From Bacteroidales bacterium (lineage in GTDB: Bacteria; Bacteroidota; Bacteroidia; Bacteroidales; VadinHA17), in NCBI GenBank assembly GCA_021738535.1, contig JAIPBU010000025.1:1-57112 (forward strand): a stretch of 57,112 bases of DNA, given 5' to 3'. Each line of letters begins with the position of its first letter. Positions within the stretch are counted from its first letter, which is position 1. This document shows positions 1-10,100 of the stretch, piece by piece. The position numbers and the translations under genes were made by a program. The notes beneath the pieces are model-generated. The model saw only the letters and a program-made list of their open reading frames with translations, was not told the DNA's origin and did not search any database.

Positions 1-95
<95 letters not shown>

Positions 96-107
96 TTTAA
101 AACAAGA

Positions 108-139
108 AGCCCTGACACAAGATGTGTCGGGGCTTTTTT
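108..139 (+). terminator. Rho-independent terminator after 5S rRNA
   Basis: An 11-bp stem (gccctgacaca pairing with tgtgtcggggc, one G-T pair) with a short loop is followed by a run of T. It lies about 15 bases after the 5S gene and most likely ends the rRNA transcript. Confidence 0.9.
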
Positions 140-207
140 ATTCCAATACTCCAGTAATCCAACATTCCATAAAAAAAGTCTTAGATTTACAGTCATAAAC
201 ATCCACT

Positions 208-1797
208 ATGACAGTAGCAGAATATATAGCATCTGAGTTAAAGAAAAGAGGAATAAAATATGTTTTTGGCATACCCGGAGGTCCATCATTAGCATATATT
301 AAGGCTTTCAAAGCTGAGGGCATAAGGTTCATACTTACATCAAATGAGGCAGCCGCCGGAATAATGGCAGATGTAACGGGTAGAATAACCGGTTTACCCG
401 GTATTTGCCATGCAACATTCGGACCAGGTGCAACAAATCTTAGTACCGGAATAGGCGGAGCCCTGCTTGACAGATCACCTGTTATTGCCTTTACTTCACA
501 GGTCCCGGCTAAAATGAAAAGAAGAACGGTACAGATGAATATAGATCACCAGATGCTGTTTGAACCTATAACAAAAGCAACAACTGAGATAAATAATGAA
601 ACAATAAGCGATGTACTGAATGATGCTTTTGAACTTACAATGGCTGAATATCCCGGCCCTGTGCATATTGGTCTTCCATCTGACCAGGCCGATAAGGAGG
701 TGACAGTAACTAAAAATATCAGGGACGAACAAAACACTGAAACGCAGATAGAGCTTGATTCTGAAATACTCGATCTGCTCAGGTATTCAAAAAAACCGGT
801 TCTTGCTGTTGGCCTTACAGCTAAAAGAGCTCAAATCAAAGGGGAACTCAATGCGTTCCTGGCTAAATTTCCAATGCCTGTTATAATTACACCAATGGCA
901 AAAGGTGTTATCAGTGAAGATAATGATTGCTATGCCGGTGTCCTTTTTCATGCTGCTTCTGATAAACTAAATGAAATACTGCAGGAAGCAGACCTGGTGA
1001 TAGGACTGGGCTATGATCCCGTTGAGTATAATTATGAAGCCTGGATGCCGGATGTGCCTCTTATTCATTTCAATACAATCAGGACAGATATGCCTGACCA
1101 TCTGATGGTCAGACAGGTAGTTGCTCCGGTTAGAGGTATACTGCCACTTATTGAAGCTGTTGTTTTTGAGCCAACTGCCTGGAGAAAAGAAGAGATTTCA
1201 GAATGCAGACATAGCATAAGCAGAATGCTGATGAAAAACAGCACCTCTTTCGGCCCCGTCGATGTTATTAACACCCTGAATGAGTACCTGCCGGGAAACC
1301 TGGTATTAACTATTGATGTCGGGTCTCACATACATCTTTTCGGACAATACTGGAGAACCGGTAACAACAGGACCATATTTATGACAAACGGATGGTCCGG
1401 TATGGGCTTCGGTATACCTGCTGCCATAGGGGCTGCATTAAATATTCCAGATAAACCTGTTGCCTGTGTCACAGGTGATGGAGGATTTCTTATGATGTGT
1501 GGAGAAATTGTGACGGCCAGGCGTCTGAACCTTGGCATACTTTTTATAGTGCTCGCAGATAATGAACTAAACCTTATCAGGCTTAAAGAAGAAAAAAATG
1601 AAATAAAGGATTTTAATACGGAATTGTCAGACCAATCATTGCTGGGTGAGAAAACTTTCCTGGGTACCCCTGTGATTCGCTGTGAATCTAAAACAGAGCT
1701 GGAGAATATCGTAAGTAAAGTATACCCGCTTGATGAACCCCTGATACTGGAACTGCTTATTGATCCCACTGACTACAAAGACCTGGTAGTTGTCTGA
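208..1797 (+). CDS. Thiamine diphosphate-dependent enzyme, acetolactate synthase-like
   Basis: A 529-residue protein with the three-domain layout of the ThDP decarboxylase/acetolactate synthase large-subunit family. The N-terminal PYR domain carries IPGGPSLA and the catalytic Glu of TSNEAAAG (about residue 47). The central domain resembles a nucleotide-binding fold, and the C-terminal PP domain has the ThDP/Mg motif that begins GDGGF and continues to an Asn about 30 residues later. Length is usual for the family. It stands alone between the rRNA terminator and the bTHX gene, with no small regulatory subunit or ilv gene beside it, so a role in branched-chain amino acid synthesis is not supported by context. 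Relatives include benzoylformate decarboxylase and sulfoacetaldehyde acetyltransferase. The family call is firm; the substrate is unknown. Confidence 0.85.
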   Translation: MTVAEYIASELKKRGIKYVFGIPGGPSLAYIKAFKAEGIRFILTSNEAAAGIMADVTGRITGLPGICHATFGPGATNLSTGIGGALLDRSPVIAFTSQVPAKMKRRTVQMNIDHQMLFEPITKATTEINNETISDVLNDAFELTMAEYPGPVHIGLPSDQADKEVTVTKNIRDEQNTETQIELDSEILDLLRYSKKPVLAVGLTAKRAQIKGELNAFLAKFPMPVIITPMAKGVISEDNDCYAGVLFHAASDKLNEILQEADLVIGLGYDPVEYNYEAWMPDVPLIHFNTIRTDMPDHLMVRQVVAPVRGILPLIEAVVFEPTAWRKEEISECRHSISRMLMKNSTSFGPVDVINTLNEYLPGNLVLTIDVGSHIHLFGQYWRTGNNRTIFMTNGWSGMGFGIPAAIGAALNIPDKPVACVTGDGGFLMMCGEIVTARRLNLGILFIVLADNELNLIRLKEEKNEIKDFNTELSDQSLLGEKTFLGTPVIRCESKTELENIVSKVYPLDEPLILELLIDPTDYKDLVVV

Positions 1798-1846
1798 ATA
1801 CCAGGTCTCTCTAGTCGCTATCAGGTTGTTTTTACAGTTGCCGTAA

Positions 1847-2407
1847 TTATTGCTTTTCTTCTTTCTTCTCGTCTTTAGCTTCATCTTTATCACCTGAAGG
1901 CTCCTTTGCTTCTTTTTTGGCAGTTTTAGGCTCTGTCTTAGCTGTCGTTTTCTTAGTCGCTTTTCCGGGCTCTTCTTTCTTTGCTGCAGGTTTCTTCTCC
2001 TCTTTTTTCTTTTCAGCTGTTTTTTCTTTTCCCTCTTTTCCAGTTTCCTCCTTCTTCTCAGCCTTCTTCTCAGCCTTAGCCTCAGCCTTAGCCTTAGCCT
2101 TAGCCTTCTCCTTAGCCTCAGCCTCAGCCTCAGCCTCAGCCTTAGCCTTCTCCTCAGCCTTAGCCTCAGCCTCAGCCTTCTCCTTATCCTTCTCCTTCTC
2201 CTTCTCCTTAGCCTCAGCCTTAGCCTTCTCCTCAGCCTTAGCCTTAGCCTTCTCCTTAGCCTCAGCCGCTAAACTCTTCTTCCTGCTTTCAAGCAGTTCC
2301 TTATTTTCACCTTTCTTCCATTGTTTTTTCTTTTTGCGCTTTCTCCTTGCACCATAGGATCCTTTGATTATTTTTCCTCTTTTAGTTTTTTTATCTCCTT
2401 TGCCCAT
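1847..2407 (-). CDS. 30S ribosomal protein bTHX with long Lys/Glu/Ala-rich tail
   Basis: The first 30 or so residues (MGKGDKKTKRGKIIKGSYG followed by an Arg/Lys cluster) match the small Bacteroidota 30S protein bTHX, which normally ends after roughly 40-60 residues and sits in the 30S head. Here the frame continues for about 150 more residues of almost pure Lys, Glu and Ala, including stretches of alternating A-K and A-E, then a Lys/Pro/Thr-rich end. The tail is predicted to be a charged helix or disordered segment and is coded by a hexamer-type repeat. The reverse strand also has a long open frame here, but that is a consequence of the repeat. The head identification is solid. Whether the tail is translated and stable on the ribosome cannot be seen from sequence. 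Confidence 0.75.
   Translation of the reverse strand: MGKGDKKTKRGKIIKGSYGARRKRKKKKQWKKGENKELLESRKKSLAAEAKEKAKAKAEEKAKAEAKEKEKEKDKEKAEAEAKAEEKAKAEAEAEAEAKEKAKAKAKAEAKAEKKAEKKEETGKEGKEKTAEKKKEEKKPAAKKEEPGKATKKTTAKTEPKTAKKEAKEPSGDKDEAKDEKKEEKQ
2056..2275. repeat. Hexamer-type low-complexity repeat inside the bTHX gene
   Basis: On the plus strand this stretch is built from near-perfect alternations of gcctca, gcctta and ttctcc units. On the coding strand these give the Lys/Glu/Ala tail of bTHX. The same gcctca unit occurs as a perfect tetramer at 30541-30564. Confidence 0.85.
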
Positions 2408-2590
2408 CTTAAATTGTTTATTAGGTTTTGATTAGAAAATTCCATTAACCTCTAAAGATAGGAAAAAAATATAAAAATACCCGGCGGGCTTGTGCTTAAC
2501 AGAGGTTGATGTATTCGTATGTGACCTGTGTGGGCTTATGCTTGTATTTAAACATTTATTAATATAGTTTTAAGTGATAATATCTAAAGG

Positions 2591-3874
2591 ATGAAAGACA
2601 AAAAGGAAGAATTCAGGCAGAAGGCTGCTTTGCTGGATGAAGCTGATCCTCTGAAGGACTTCAGGGCAGAGTTTAAGACCAGCAGTGACCTTATATATTT
2701 TGATGGTAACTCCCTGGGTATGATGCCTCACAAATCAGAGAAAGCAGTTCGTAAACTGGTTTCCGATGAATGGGGGCAAAGGCTAATAAGGGGCTGGAAT
2801 GACAGCTGGTGGAATATGCCGCAACGAGTAGCCGCAAGGCTGGCAAGTTTGCTGGGTGCATCTGAGGATGAAATTGCAGTATGTGATTCAACATCTGTAA
2901 ATCTCTTTAAGCTTGTGAGTGCTTCCCTGGCCAGGCAAAAAGGAAGAAAGAAAATACTGAGTGATAATCTTAATTTCCCATCAGATTTATACGTTATACA
3001 GGGTATCGTAGAAAGCCTTGATGATGGTCATTATCTTGAACTGGCAGAAACAAAAGATGGTATCAGTATTCATGATGATGAGTTGATAAAGAGGATCGAC
3101 GAAAACACAGCGCTGGTTGTGCTTACTCATGTATCCTTCAGGAGCGCATTTATGTATGATATGAAAAAAGTTACAGAATGGGCGCACAATAAAGGTGCAC
3201 TGGTAATATGGGACTTAAGTCATGCAGCCGGAGCCGTGGAAATAAATCTTGATGCTGCCGGCGCTGATATGGCTGTTGGTTGTACCTATAAATATCTTAA
3301 CGGGGGACCGGGGTCACCTGCCTTTCTATATGTTAACAGGAATGTCAGGAACAATATAATTTCTCCACTTTGGGCATGGTTGGGGGAAAAGAATCCTTTT
3401 GAATTTAGTTTGGATTACAGGCCGGGCGAAGGAGCTTCCCGCTATATGACAGGCTCTCCCACGATTATTTCAATGTCTACACTTGAACCCTCGCTGGATA
3501 TCCTGCTGGCTGCGGGAATGGAGAGGCTCAGGGAAAAAAGCCTGAAACTAGGCAGATTCCTGGTAGAAATGTATGAGGAATTCCTTGTGCCTCTTGAATT
3601 CAGACTAGGATCGCCAATTGATGAAGACTTAAGGGGATCTCACATATCAATATGCCATAAGGAAGGATTCAGAATTTGCAAAGCATTAATTGATAGCGAA
3701 TCAGGTAGATATGAAATTATTCCCGATTTTCGTCCACCGGAAAATATAAGGATAGGCCTGGCTCCTTTGTATAATACTTTTTTTGAAGTATATGAACTGG
3801 TGAATGAACTGGAAAGAATTATAAGCCAGGGGATATTTGAACAATATGATACAACATCAGAATCGGTAACCTGA
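2591..3874 (+). CDS. kynU: Kynureninase
   Basis: PLP-dependent hydrolase that cleaves kynurenine to anthranilate and alanine (or 3-hydroxykynurenine to 3-hydroxyanthranilate) in tryptophan breakdown or de novo NAD synthesis. The 427 residues match the family length. Visible marks are YFDGNSLGMMP near the N-terminus, the RGWNDSWW segment, the PLP-phosphate region CDSTSVNLFK, WDLSHAAGA with the cofactor Asp, and the Schiff-base Lys in CTYKYLNGGPG. No tryptophan dioxygenase or other kynurenine pathway gene is next to it. ATG start, no Shine-Dalgarno, as usual in this phylum. Confidence 0.93.
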   Translation: MKDKKEEFRQKAALLDEADPLKDFRAEFKTSSDLIYFDGNSLGMMPHKSEKAVRKLVSDEWGQRLIRGWNDSWWNMPQRVAARLASLLGASEDEIAVCDSTSVNLFKLVSASLARQKGRKKILSDNLNFPSDLYVIQGIVESLDDGHYLELAETKDGISIHDDELIKRIDENTALVVLTHVSFRSAFMYDMKKVTEWAHNKGALVIWDLSHAAGAVEINLDAAGADMAVGCTYKYLNGGPGSPAFLYVNRNVRNNIISPLWAWLGEKNPFEFSLDYRPGEGASRYMTGSPTIISMSTLEPSLDILLAAGMERLREKSLKLGRFLVEMYEEFLVPLEFRLGSPIDEDLRGSHISICHKEGFRICKALIDSESGRYEIIPDFRPPENIRIGLAPLYNTFFEVYELVNELERIISQGIFEQYDTTSESVT

Positions 3875-3927
3875 TAAACTCCTTTTCTATTTTTCTGTAC
3901 TTCATTATAAAGAATTATATTTAATGT

Positions 3928-5226
3928 ATGAAATACGATGTACAGGTATATACAGGCAAGAAAGTCACATCACGACTGGAATATGCGTTTGATTTAATAC
4001 TTGGAAATGTACTTGGCCTATCGTATATTATCACAGATGAACCTGATCACGACCTTCCTCTTATTAATTACTCCGATAATCGTGCTGCCGGAGGTCTTTT
4101 CATTAAACCTGAAAAATTGTTATTTGAGGAAAATATCAGGAGACAGGATATTTGGGTAGCGCATATTAACGGCATTCCGTTATTCTATCAACAGCCCCCT
4201 GAAGCAGGCTTTTACCTGGATGTTTTTGCTTTCGGTTTTTTCCTTGTAACGCGATATGAAGAATACCTGATAGAAGCCAGGGATGAGCACGGTCGTTTTG
4301 CAGCAGAATCGAGCCTGGCCTTCAAACAGGATTTTCTGAATATGCCGGTTGTGGATATATGGGCCCACAGGCTGGGTGATACATTGAAAATGCTGTACCC
4401 ATCAATAGATATTCCTGAAAAGAATTATCGGCATATTCTTACTATCGATATTGATCAGCCATTTGCTTACCGCGGAAAAGGGATATTAAGAAATGCAGGA
4501 GGATTGCTAATGGATTTTTTCCGGCCGGGTAAGCCGGCTGACCGCCTGGCGTGCATGCTGGGCAGAAAGAAAGATCCTTATGATACATATGACTATATAA
4601 ATACCTATGCTGACAAATATGATTGTACGCTTATCTATTTCTTTACTTCAGGAGGTAGAGGGAAATATGATAAAAGTATAAAGCCCTGGCGAAGGTGCTA
4701 CAAAAGGCTGATCAGAAATGTTGCAGAAAAGTATGAAATGGGCTTGCATACCTCTTATAAGTCAGATGATGATCCTAAAATAATATACAGGGAGAAAAAA
4801 AATCTTGAGAATGTAAGCAGAAAACCAATTGATAAAGTAAGGAAGCACTACCTCCTGCTGTCGCTGCCATTTACATACCAGATGCTGCAGGATATAGGAA
4901 TCAAAGAGGATTATACCATGGGATATGCCAGGGAACCCGGCTTTAGGGCAGGTATAGCAAGGCCTTTCAGGTATTTTGATCTTGAGAGAAATGAGAAGAG
5001 CTCATTAACTGTAATACCGTTTCAGTATATGGACGGAACCTACAGAAAATATAAAAAAATGAAGCCTGAAGAGGCTTATGATTCCGTTCAGAAGTTAATC
5101 GAAAGGACAAAAGAAGTAGGAGGGGTATTTGTAAGCCTGTGGCATAATACTTCTTTAACGGATAACGAGGAGTGGAAAGGCTGGAGAAGCTTGTTTGAAT
5201 TTACTCTCAACAAGCAGCAAAAATGA
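3928..5226 (+). CDS. Polysaccharide deacetylase-like protein (DUF7033-type)
   Basis: 432 residues. The N-terminal half resembles the DUF7033 region that precedes a polysaccharide-deacetylase-like (NodB fold) domain in Bacteroidota. The metal-binding part begins at TIDIDQPFAY, a variant of the family's T(F/I)DxD motif, and later segments include MGLHTSYKS (usual H(T/P)S metal-ligand type) and SLWHNTSL near the end. No signal peptide is seen, so it is probably cytoplasmic. It shares a 4-base ATGA overlap with the following acyltransferase-like gene, which implies co-translation and a joint role, likely in modifying a cell-surface glycan or glycolipid. Enzymatic activity is inferred, not shown. 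Confidence 0.75.
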   Translation: MKYDVQVYTGKKVTSRLEYAFDLILGNVLGLSYIITDEPDHDLPLINYSDNRAAGGLFIKPEKLLFEENIRRQDIWVAHINGIPLFYQQPPEAGFYLDVFAFGFFLVTRYEEYLIEARDEHGRFAAESSLAFKQDFLNMPVVDIWAHRLGDTLKMLYPSIDIPEKNYRHILTIDIDQPFAYRGKGILRNAGGLLMDFFRPGKPADRLACMLGRKKDPYDTYDYINTYADKYDCTLIYFFTSGGRGKYDKSIKPWRRCYKRLIRNVAEKYEMGLHTSYKSDDDPKIIYREKKNLENVSRKPIDKVRKHYLLLSLPFTYQMLQDIGIKEDYTMGYAREPGFRAGIARPFRYFDLERNEKSSLTVIPFQYMDGTYRKYKKMKPEEAYDSVQKLIERTKEVGGVFVSLWHNTSLTDNEEWKGWRSLFEFTLNKQQK

Positions 5227-6131
5227 TCCGTTTAAGAAAAAACAGGGAAATCAATAAGGCAGAATGGGATAATAATATAATCTCGGCCAATAATAATCCA
5301 AAACCCTATAATTTCAGCTGGTTTCTGGATATTATATCACCGGGCTGGAATGCCCTTGATCTGGATATCCCGGACTGTTCATTTCCTCTTACCCTGAGAA
5401 AGAAGTATGGCGTAAAGTACCTGGCAACACCAATATTCATGCAGCAATCATCAATTGTACCCAATGTTGCAGATAAAAAAAATGCATGGCCTGATTTTTT
5501 TAGCTTTATTAATAAAAAATTCCGGCTGGTAGATATTTCAGTAAATGATTATTCCGGAGCACATGGTTTCAGAGTAACGAAAAAAATCAACCTGTACCTG
5601 CCTCTGATAAATAAATACAAGGAATTATGGGAATCATATAGCTCCGACTGCAGAAGGAATATTCGCCTGGCCAGGGAGTACAGGCACCGGGTAGAAGAAG
5701 AAATTAGTCCTTTCGAAATTATTAAGCTGTTTCGCTCAAATACGGGTACACAGCTGAGAGATGTAAAAGAAAACGATTACAAAAAGCTTGAACACCTGAT
5801 GAGATATTGTGTTGACTCCGGGATTGGAGAAACCTATGGGGTGTATATTTCCGGTCAACTGATATATGCAGTTTTTGTTATTAATCATGCAGACCGTCTG
5901 ACATTGCTTTTTACTGCTACCAGTAAGGACAGCAGGAATATGCGATCAGGATATCTTGTTACGGATACTATTATACACAAATATTCAGGGCTGAATTACG
6001 TACTGGATTTTGCCGGGTCGTCTATCCCAGGAGTTCGATCGTATTTTGAATCTTTCGGTAGCCTTGAAGAAAAGTATTACAGGCTCTACAATAACAGGCT
6101 GCCATGGCCCCTGCATTATTTAAAGGATTAA
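5223..6131 (+). CDS. GNAT/FemAB-like acyltransferase
   Basis: 302 residues with no signal peptide. The middle segment ELWESYSSDCRRNIRLARE resembles the entry to the second GNAT domain in FemAB/peptidoglycan-bridge-like transferases, and the C-terminal part (DTIIHKY, LDFAGSS, FGSLEEKYYRL) fits the same fold. It is coupled to the deacetylase-like gene by an ATGA overlap and its stop codon overlaps the convergent ftsE stop by 4 bases. The substrate is unknown; surface polysaccharide or lipid is the likely class from the partner gene. Confidence 0.65.
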   Translation: MIRLRKNREINKAEWDNNIISANNNPKPYNFSWFLDIISPGWNALDLDIPDCSFPLTLRKKYGVKYLATPIFMQQSSIVPNVADKKNAWPDFFSFINKKFRLVDISVNDYSGAHGFRVTKKINLYLPLINKYKELWESYSSDCRRNIRLAREYRHRVEEEISPFEIIKLFRSNTGTQLRDVKENDYKKLEHLMRYCVDSGIGETYGVYISGQLIYAVFVINHADRLTLLFTATSKDSRNMRSGYLVTDTIIHKYSGLNYVLDFAGSSIPGVRSYFESFGSLEEKYYRLYNNRLPWPLHYLKD

Positions 6132-6841
6132 ATAAACTCAAGTTCCTCGTCGTGATTGGTCTCTGTTATCCTGCTGTCTTCGCACTTGATTGTGCGGGCA
6201 ACAAATTTCTTTAGTAGAGTATAATTATGTGTTGCGAATACAACTGCTCTACCATTTTTGCTTATATCCATTAATATTTTTATTATTCCCTCTGATGTTT
6301 CAGGGTCCAGGTTACCGGTTGGCTCGTCTGCAAGAATGATGTCAGGATCATTTAAAAGAGCCCTTGCAATTACAACTCTTTGCTGCTCTCCTCCTGAAAG
6401 CTGATGTGGCATTTTATATCCCTTGGTGCCCAGTCCTACTTTCTCAAGAACCTCTCCAATACGTTCCTCGATTTCCTGCTTGTTTTTCCAGCCGGTAGCC
6501 TTTAAAACAAATTCAAGGTTTGAGTAGGCAGACCGGTCTGTGAGTAGCTGAAAATCCTGGAATACTATACCAAGCTTCCTACGTAGCACAGGGATGTCCT
6601 TCTTTCGAATACCGGAAAGATCATGGCCGGCAACCATTGCTTCCCCTTCCTTTAAAGGTATCTGCGCATTAATGGTTTTTATAAGACTGGTTTTGCCGCT
6701 TCCTACCTTTCCAATCAGGTAAACGAATTCACCTTTCTTTATCTCGAGGTTGACATCTCTCAGCACAAGGTGATCCTGCTGATATATAGTGCAGTCCTTA
6801 AAGGAAATTATGGTGTCAAGAGGCATGTTGTTGTCTTGCAT
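6128..6841 (-). CDS. ftsE: Cell division ABC ATPase FtsE
   Basis: 237 residues of ABC ATPase: Walker A GKVGSGKT (44-51), Q-loop FQDFQLL, signature LSGGEQQR, Walker [14 protein letters not shown], and the switch His in FATHN. FtsE partners FtsX at the inner membrane to activate septal cell-wall hydrolases. ftsX is not adjacent here, which is common in Bacteroidota. The gene is monocistronic and convergent with the preceding pair. A -7-like TACTTTTG lies at 6864-6871 on this strand, but no good -33 element is seen. A LolD/MacB-type exporter ATPase is the alternative, but the acidic switch region and size favour FtsE. Confidence 0.85.
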   Translation of the reverse strand: MQDNNMPLDTIISFKDCTIYQQDHLVLRDVNLEIKKGEFVYLIGKVGSGKTSLIKTINAQIPLKEGEAMVAGHDLSGIRKKDIPVLRRKLGIVFQDFQLLTDRSAYSNLEFVLKATGWKNKQEIEERIGEVLEKVGLGTKGYKMPHQLSGGEQQRVVIARALLNDPDIILADEPTGNLDPETSEGIIKILMDISKNGRAVVFATHNYTLLKKFVARTIKCEDSRITETNHDEELEFI

Positions 6842-7103
6842 AGCTTTGTAATAAGATAAAGAACAAAAGTAAAAAGAAAAAAGTAAAAACTATAACCAGT
6901 TACAAATTTCAACAATCCGCCAATGCCCTGCCATACTAATTAACAAATTAACGTTAACTGTTGATAAAATCAATAATAAAGGTCGGAATCAAGCGTTTTA
7001 TAGTTGTAAATTAGCAAAAATACCATACAGGGAGCTTAAGTCTGATTAAGTGGCTTACAGTCAAAAGTATAGCTCTCTGACATGAGAGAGATAAGGGAAT
7101 ATT

Positions 7104-10100
7104 ATGGATAAGAATAAGTATTTTAAAACAGGCCTTGCCGGAGTGCTCTTTAGCTTACTTTTGTTGTGCTCCACATTTTCTGCATATTCACAGAAGTCTG
7201 TTGCATACGATGAGGAACTCTCAGAGTATTCAAGGGCTAAAGAATTGTTTGAGAAGGAAAAATATGCAGCTTCTCTGGCACTTTTTGACAGTTTTATTGA
7301 AAATGCTGATCCTCTTGCTGATGCCAGCCGTGTCATTGAGTCTGAGTACCTTGCAGCTGTTTCATCAATAAGGTTGTTTAATTCTGATGCTGCTTTCAGA
7401 GTTAACAGGTTTGTGGATAAGCACCAGGGCAATCCCATGAATAATAGTCTCCTGCTTGAACTGGCCAATCAATATTACCAGTCAAAGAATTACCGCTCTG
7501 CAATCAGGTATTATGAGAGAGTGGACAGGCTTGAATTAAAGGATGATTTGTTGCCTGCCTATTATTTTAAATTTGCCTATTCTCATTTTATGCGAGGCGA
7601 CAGGGATAAAGCCATGCTTTTTTTCTCTGAACTGACTGATATAGATACAGAATATACACCCCCGGCAATATATTACTTCTCTCATATAGCATATGACAGG
7701 AAAATGTACAGAACTGCTCTGGAAGGGTTTATGAGGCTTACAGATGATGAGTCTTTTGGTCCTGTTGTGCCTTTCTATATTGTGCAAATCATGTATATAC
7801 AGGAAGACTATGAAGGTATACTTGATATAGCTCCGGGATTATTGAAAACCTCAGGAGAAGACAGGAAGTCAGAATTGTACAGGCTAATAGGAGATTCTTA
7901 CTTTAAAAATGGTCAATACAACAAGGCAGCAGAGAACCTGGAAGAACATCTTGCCAGGGCAAAAAGAACAGGAAGGGCAGGGACTTACCAGCTGGCATTC
8001 TGTTATTATATGACAGAAGATTATGATAAAGCCATAAATCTGTTTCAACAGGTCACAAGAACAAAAGATGAATTGAGTCAGAATGCATACTACCTGCTGG
8101 GAGATTGCTATTTGAAAAAAGAGCAGAAGAAGATGGCCCAGGCTGCATTCTCTTCTGCAGCCAGGATGGATTATGATCGCAGGATTAAAGAAGAAGCATT
8201 ATTCAATTTTGCGAAATTGACTTACGAGACAACTTATTCTCCTTTTGGCGAAGTTATCAGGGCTTTCCAGGAATATGTGGAACAGTTTCCTGCATCAGAT
8301 AATATTGAAGAAGCTTACGATTATCTGGTGTCTGCGTATATGAAAGTCAAAAATTACCGTGCTGCCCTGCAGTCGCTGGACAGGATCACTCATAAAGATG
8401 AGAAGCTTGAACGAGCGTACCAGAGGGTCGCTTTTTACCGTGGACTGGAGCTGTATAAAGATCTTGACCTGAATGCGGCAGTGGCTATGTTTGACAAATC
8501 TCTTGAGTTTGGACGATACAACAGGGAAATAAGAGCCCGGTCTCATTACTGGAAAGGTGAGACATTGCACAGGCTCAATGAGCCTGAAAGAGCCCTGGAT
8601 GAATATCAGACCTTTATGGGAATTCCGGGATCTGGTTCACTCGACGAATATGATATGGTCTCTTATAATATCGCTTATATATACTATAACAGGAAAGATT
8701 ATTCTGAAGCTTTAAGGTGGTTCAGAAAATATGAAAATTCAAGCACAAATACTTCGGGAAGGCTTATAACTGATGTGTATAACAGGATAGCCGATTGTTA
8801 TTATATCGCCACTGAATATGAAAATGCAATTAACTATTATAATAAAGTAATAGAAAACGGATCCACAGGTACTGATTATGCCCTCTTCAGGAAAGGATTT
8901 GCCCTGGGACTAATGAATAACCAGGAATCCAAGATACAGGTACTGACGAAAATGATAGATGAACATTCCTCTTCTGCCCTTATTCCGAATGCACTATTCG
9001 AGCGGGGGAGAGCATTTATAAATGTTGGTAATGAGAAAAGCGGGGAGAAAGATTACAAGAGTATTATTGCCTCCCATCAGAACTCTGTCTTTGTTCCACG
9101 CGCCATGGTTCAGCTCGGATTGCTCTATTATAATACTAATGAGAATGATAAAGCAATAGCTCAGTTTAAGGATGTTATTGAAAAATTCAGATCCACTCCG
9201 GAGGCAAGGAATGCTATGACCGGACTCAAGAATACTTATATGGATATGAACGATGTTGAGTCATATTTTGCTTTCGTAAGAAATGTCGAAGGGTATGGAG
9301 ACGTTAGTACCTCGGAGAGAGATAGCCTGCTCTACATATCAGGAGAAAATCTTTATGTTGACGGTAACTGTGAAAGGGCAATTAAAGTGTTTAAGAATTA
9401 TCTTAATGAATTTGATAATGGAAGCTTCAGGCTGAATGCCAGCTTCTACCTGGCTGAATGCTTGTCTTCACAGGGAAACAGGGAGGAAGCACTTGCTTAT
9501 TATTTAAATGTTGCTTCAAAACCCAATAATCCCTTCCTTGAACAGGCATATCAGTCATTATCAGGTATTTATTATTTGAGAGAGGTTTATGATAGTTCTT
9601 ATTATTTCTTTGAAAAACTTGAAAAGGTTGCTGAGCTGCCTGATAATGTGCTTAAGGCAAAAATTGGAATGATGCGCTCAGCTTATAAAATGGGTGATGC
9701 CCGGAAAACTATTACTTCATCAGAAAAACTTCTTGAATCTGATCTGATAACCGAAGAAATAGCAAGAGAAGCCAGTTTTATGAATGCAAAATCAAATTTT
9801 GCCCTTGGGAACTATGACCGTGCTCTTGCCCGTTTCAGAAGGGTAGCCGTTGAAGTGACAAGCAGCGAGGGAGCTGAGTCTAAATACCGTGTTGCTCAGA
9901 TACTTTATAAAAAAGCGAAATATGATGAGTCAGAAGACCTGATTTATGAATTTATTGATCAGAATACGCCTCATCAGTACTGGATGGCAAGAATGTTTAT
10001 CCTGCTTGCAGACATTAGCCTGCAGAAAGGCGATGAGTTCCAGGCAAGAGCCACACTCGAAAGTCTTAAAGATTATTACCAGGTGGAAGATGATGGTATA

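Noticed and set aside
1326..1769. 147-codon minus-strand frame inside the ThDP enzyme gene
   Set aside because: It lies antisense to a well-conserved enzyme and has no recognisable features.
1917..2357. Long plus-strand open frame rich in Ala, Phe and Ser over the bTHX gene
   Set aside because: It is the mirror of the hexamer repeat; only the minus strand gives a recognisable ribosomal protein head.
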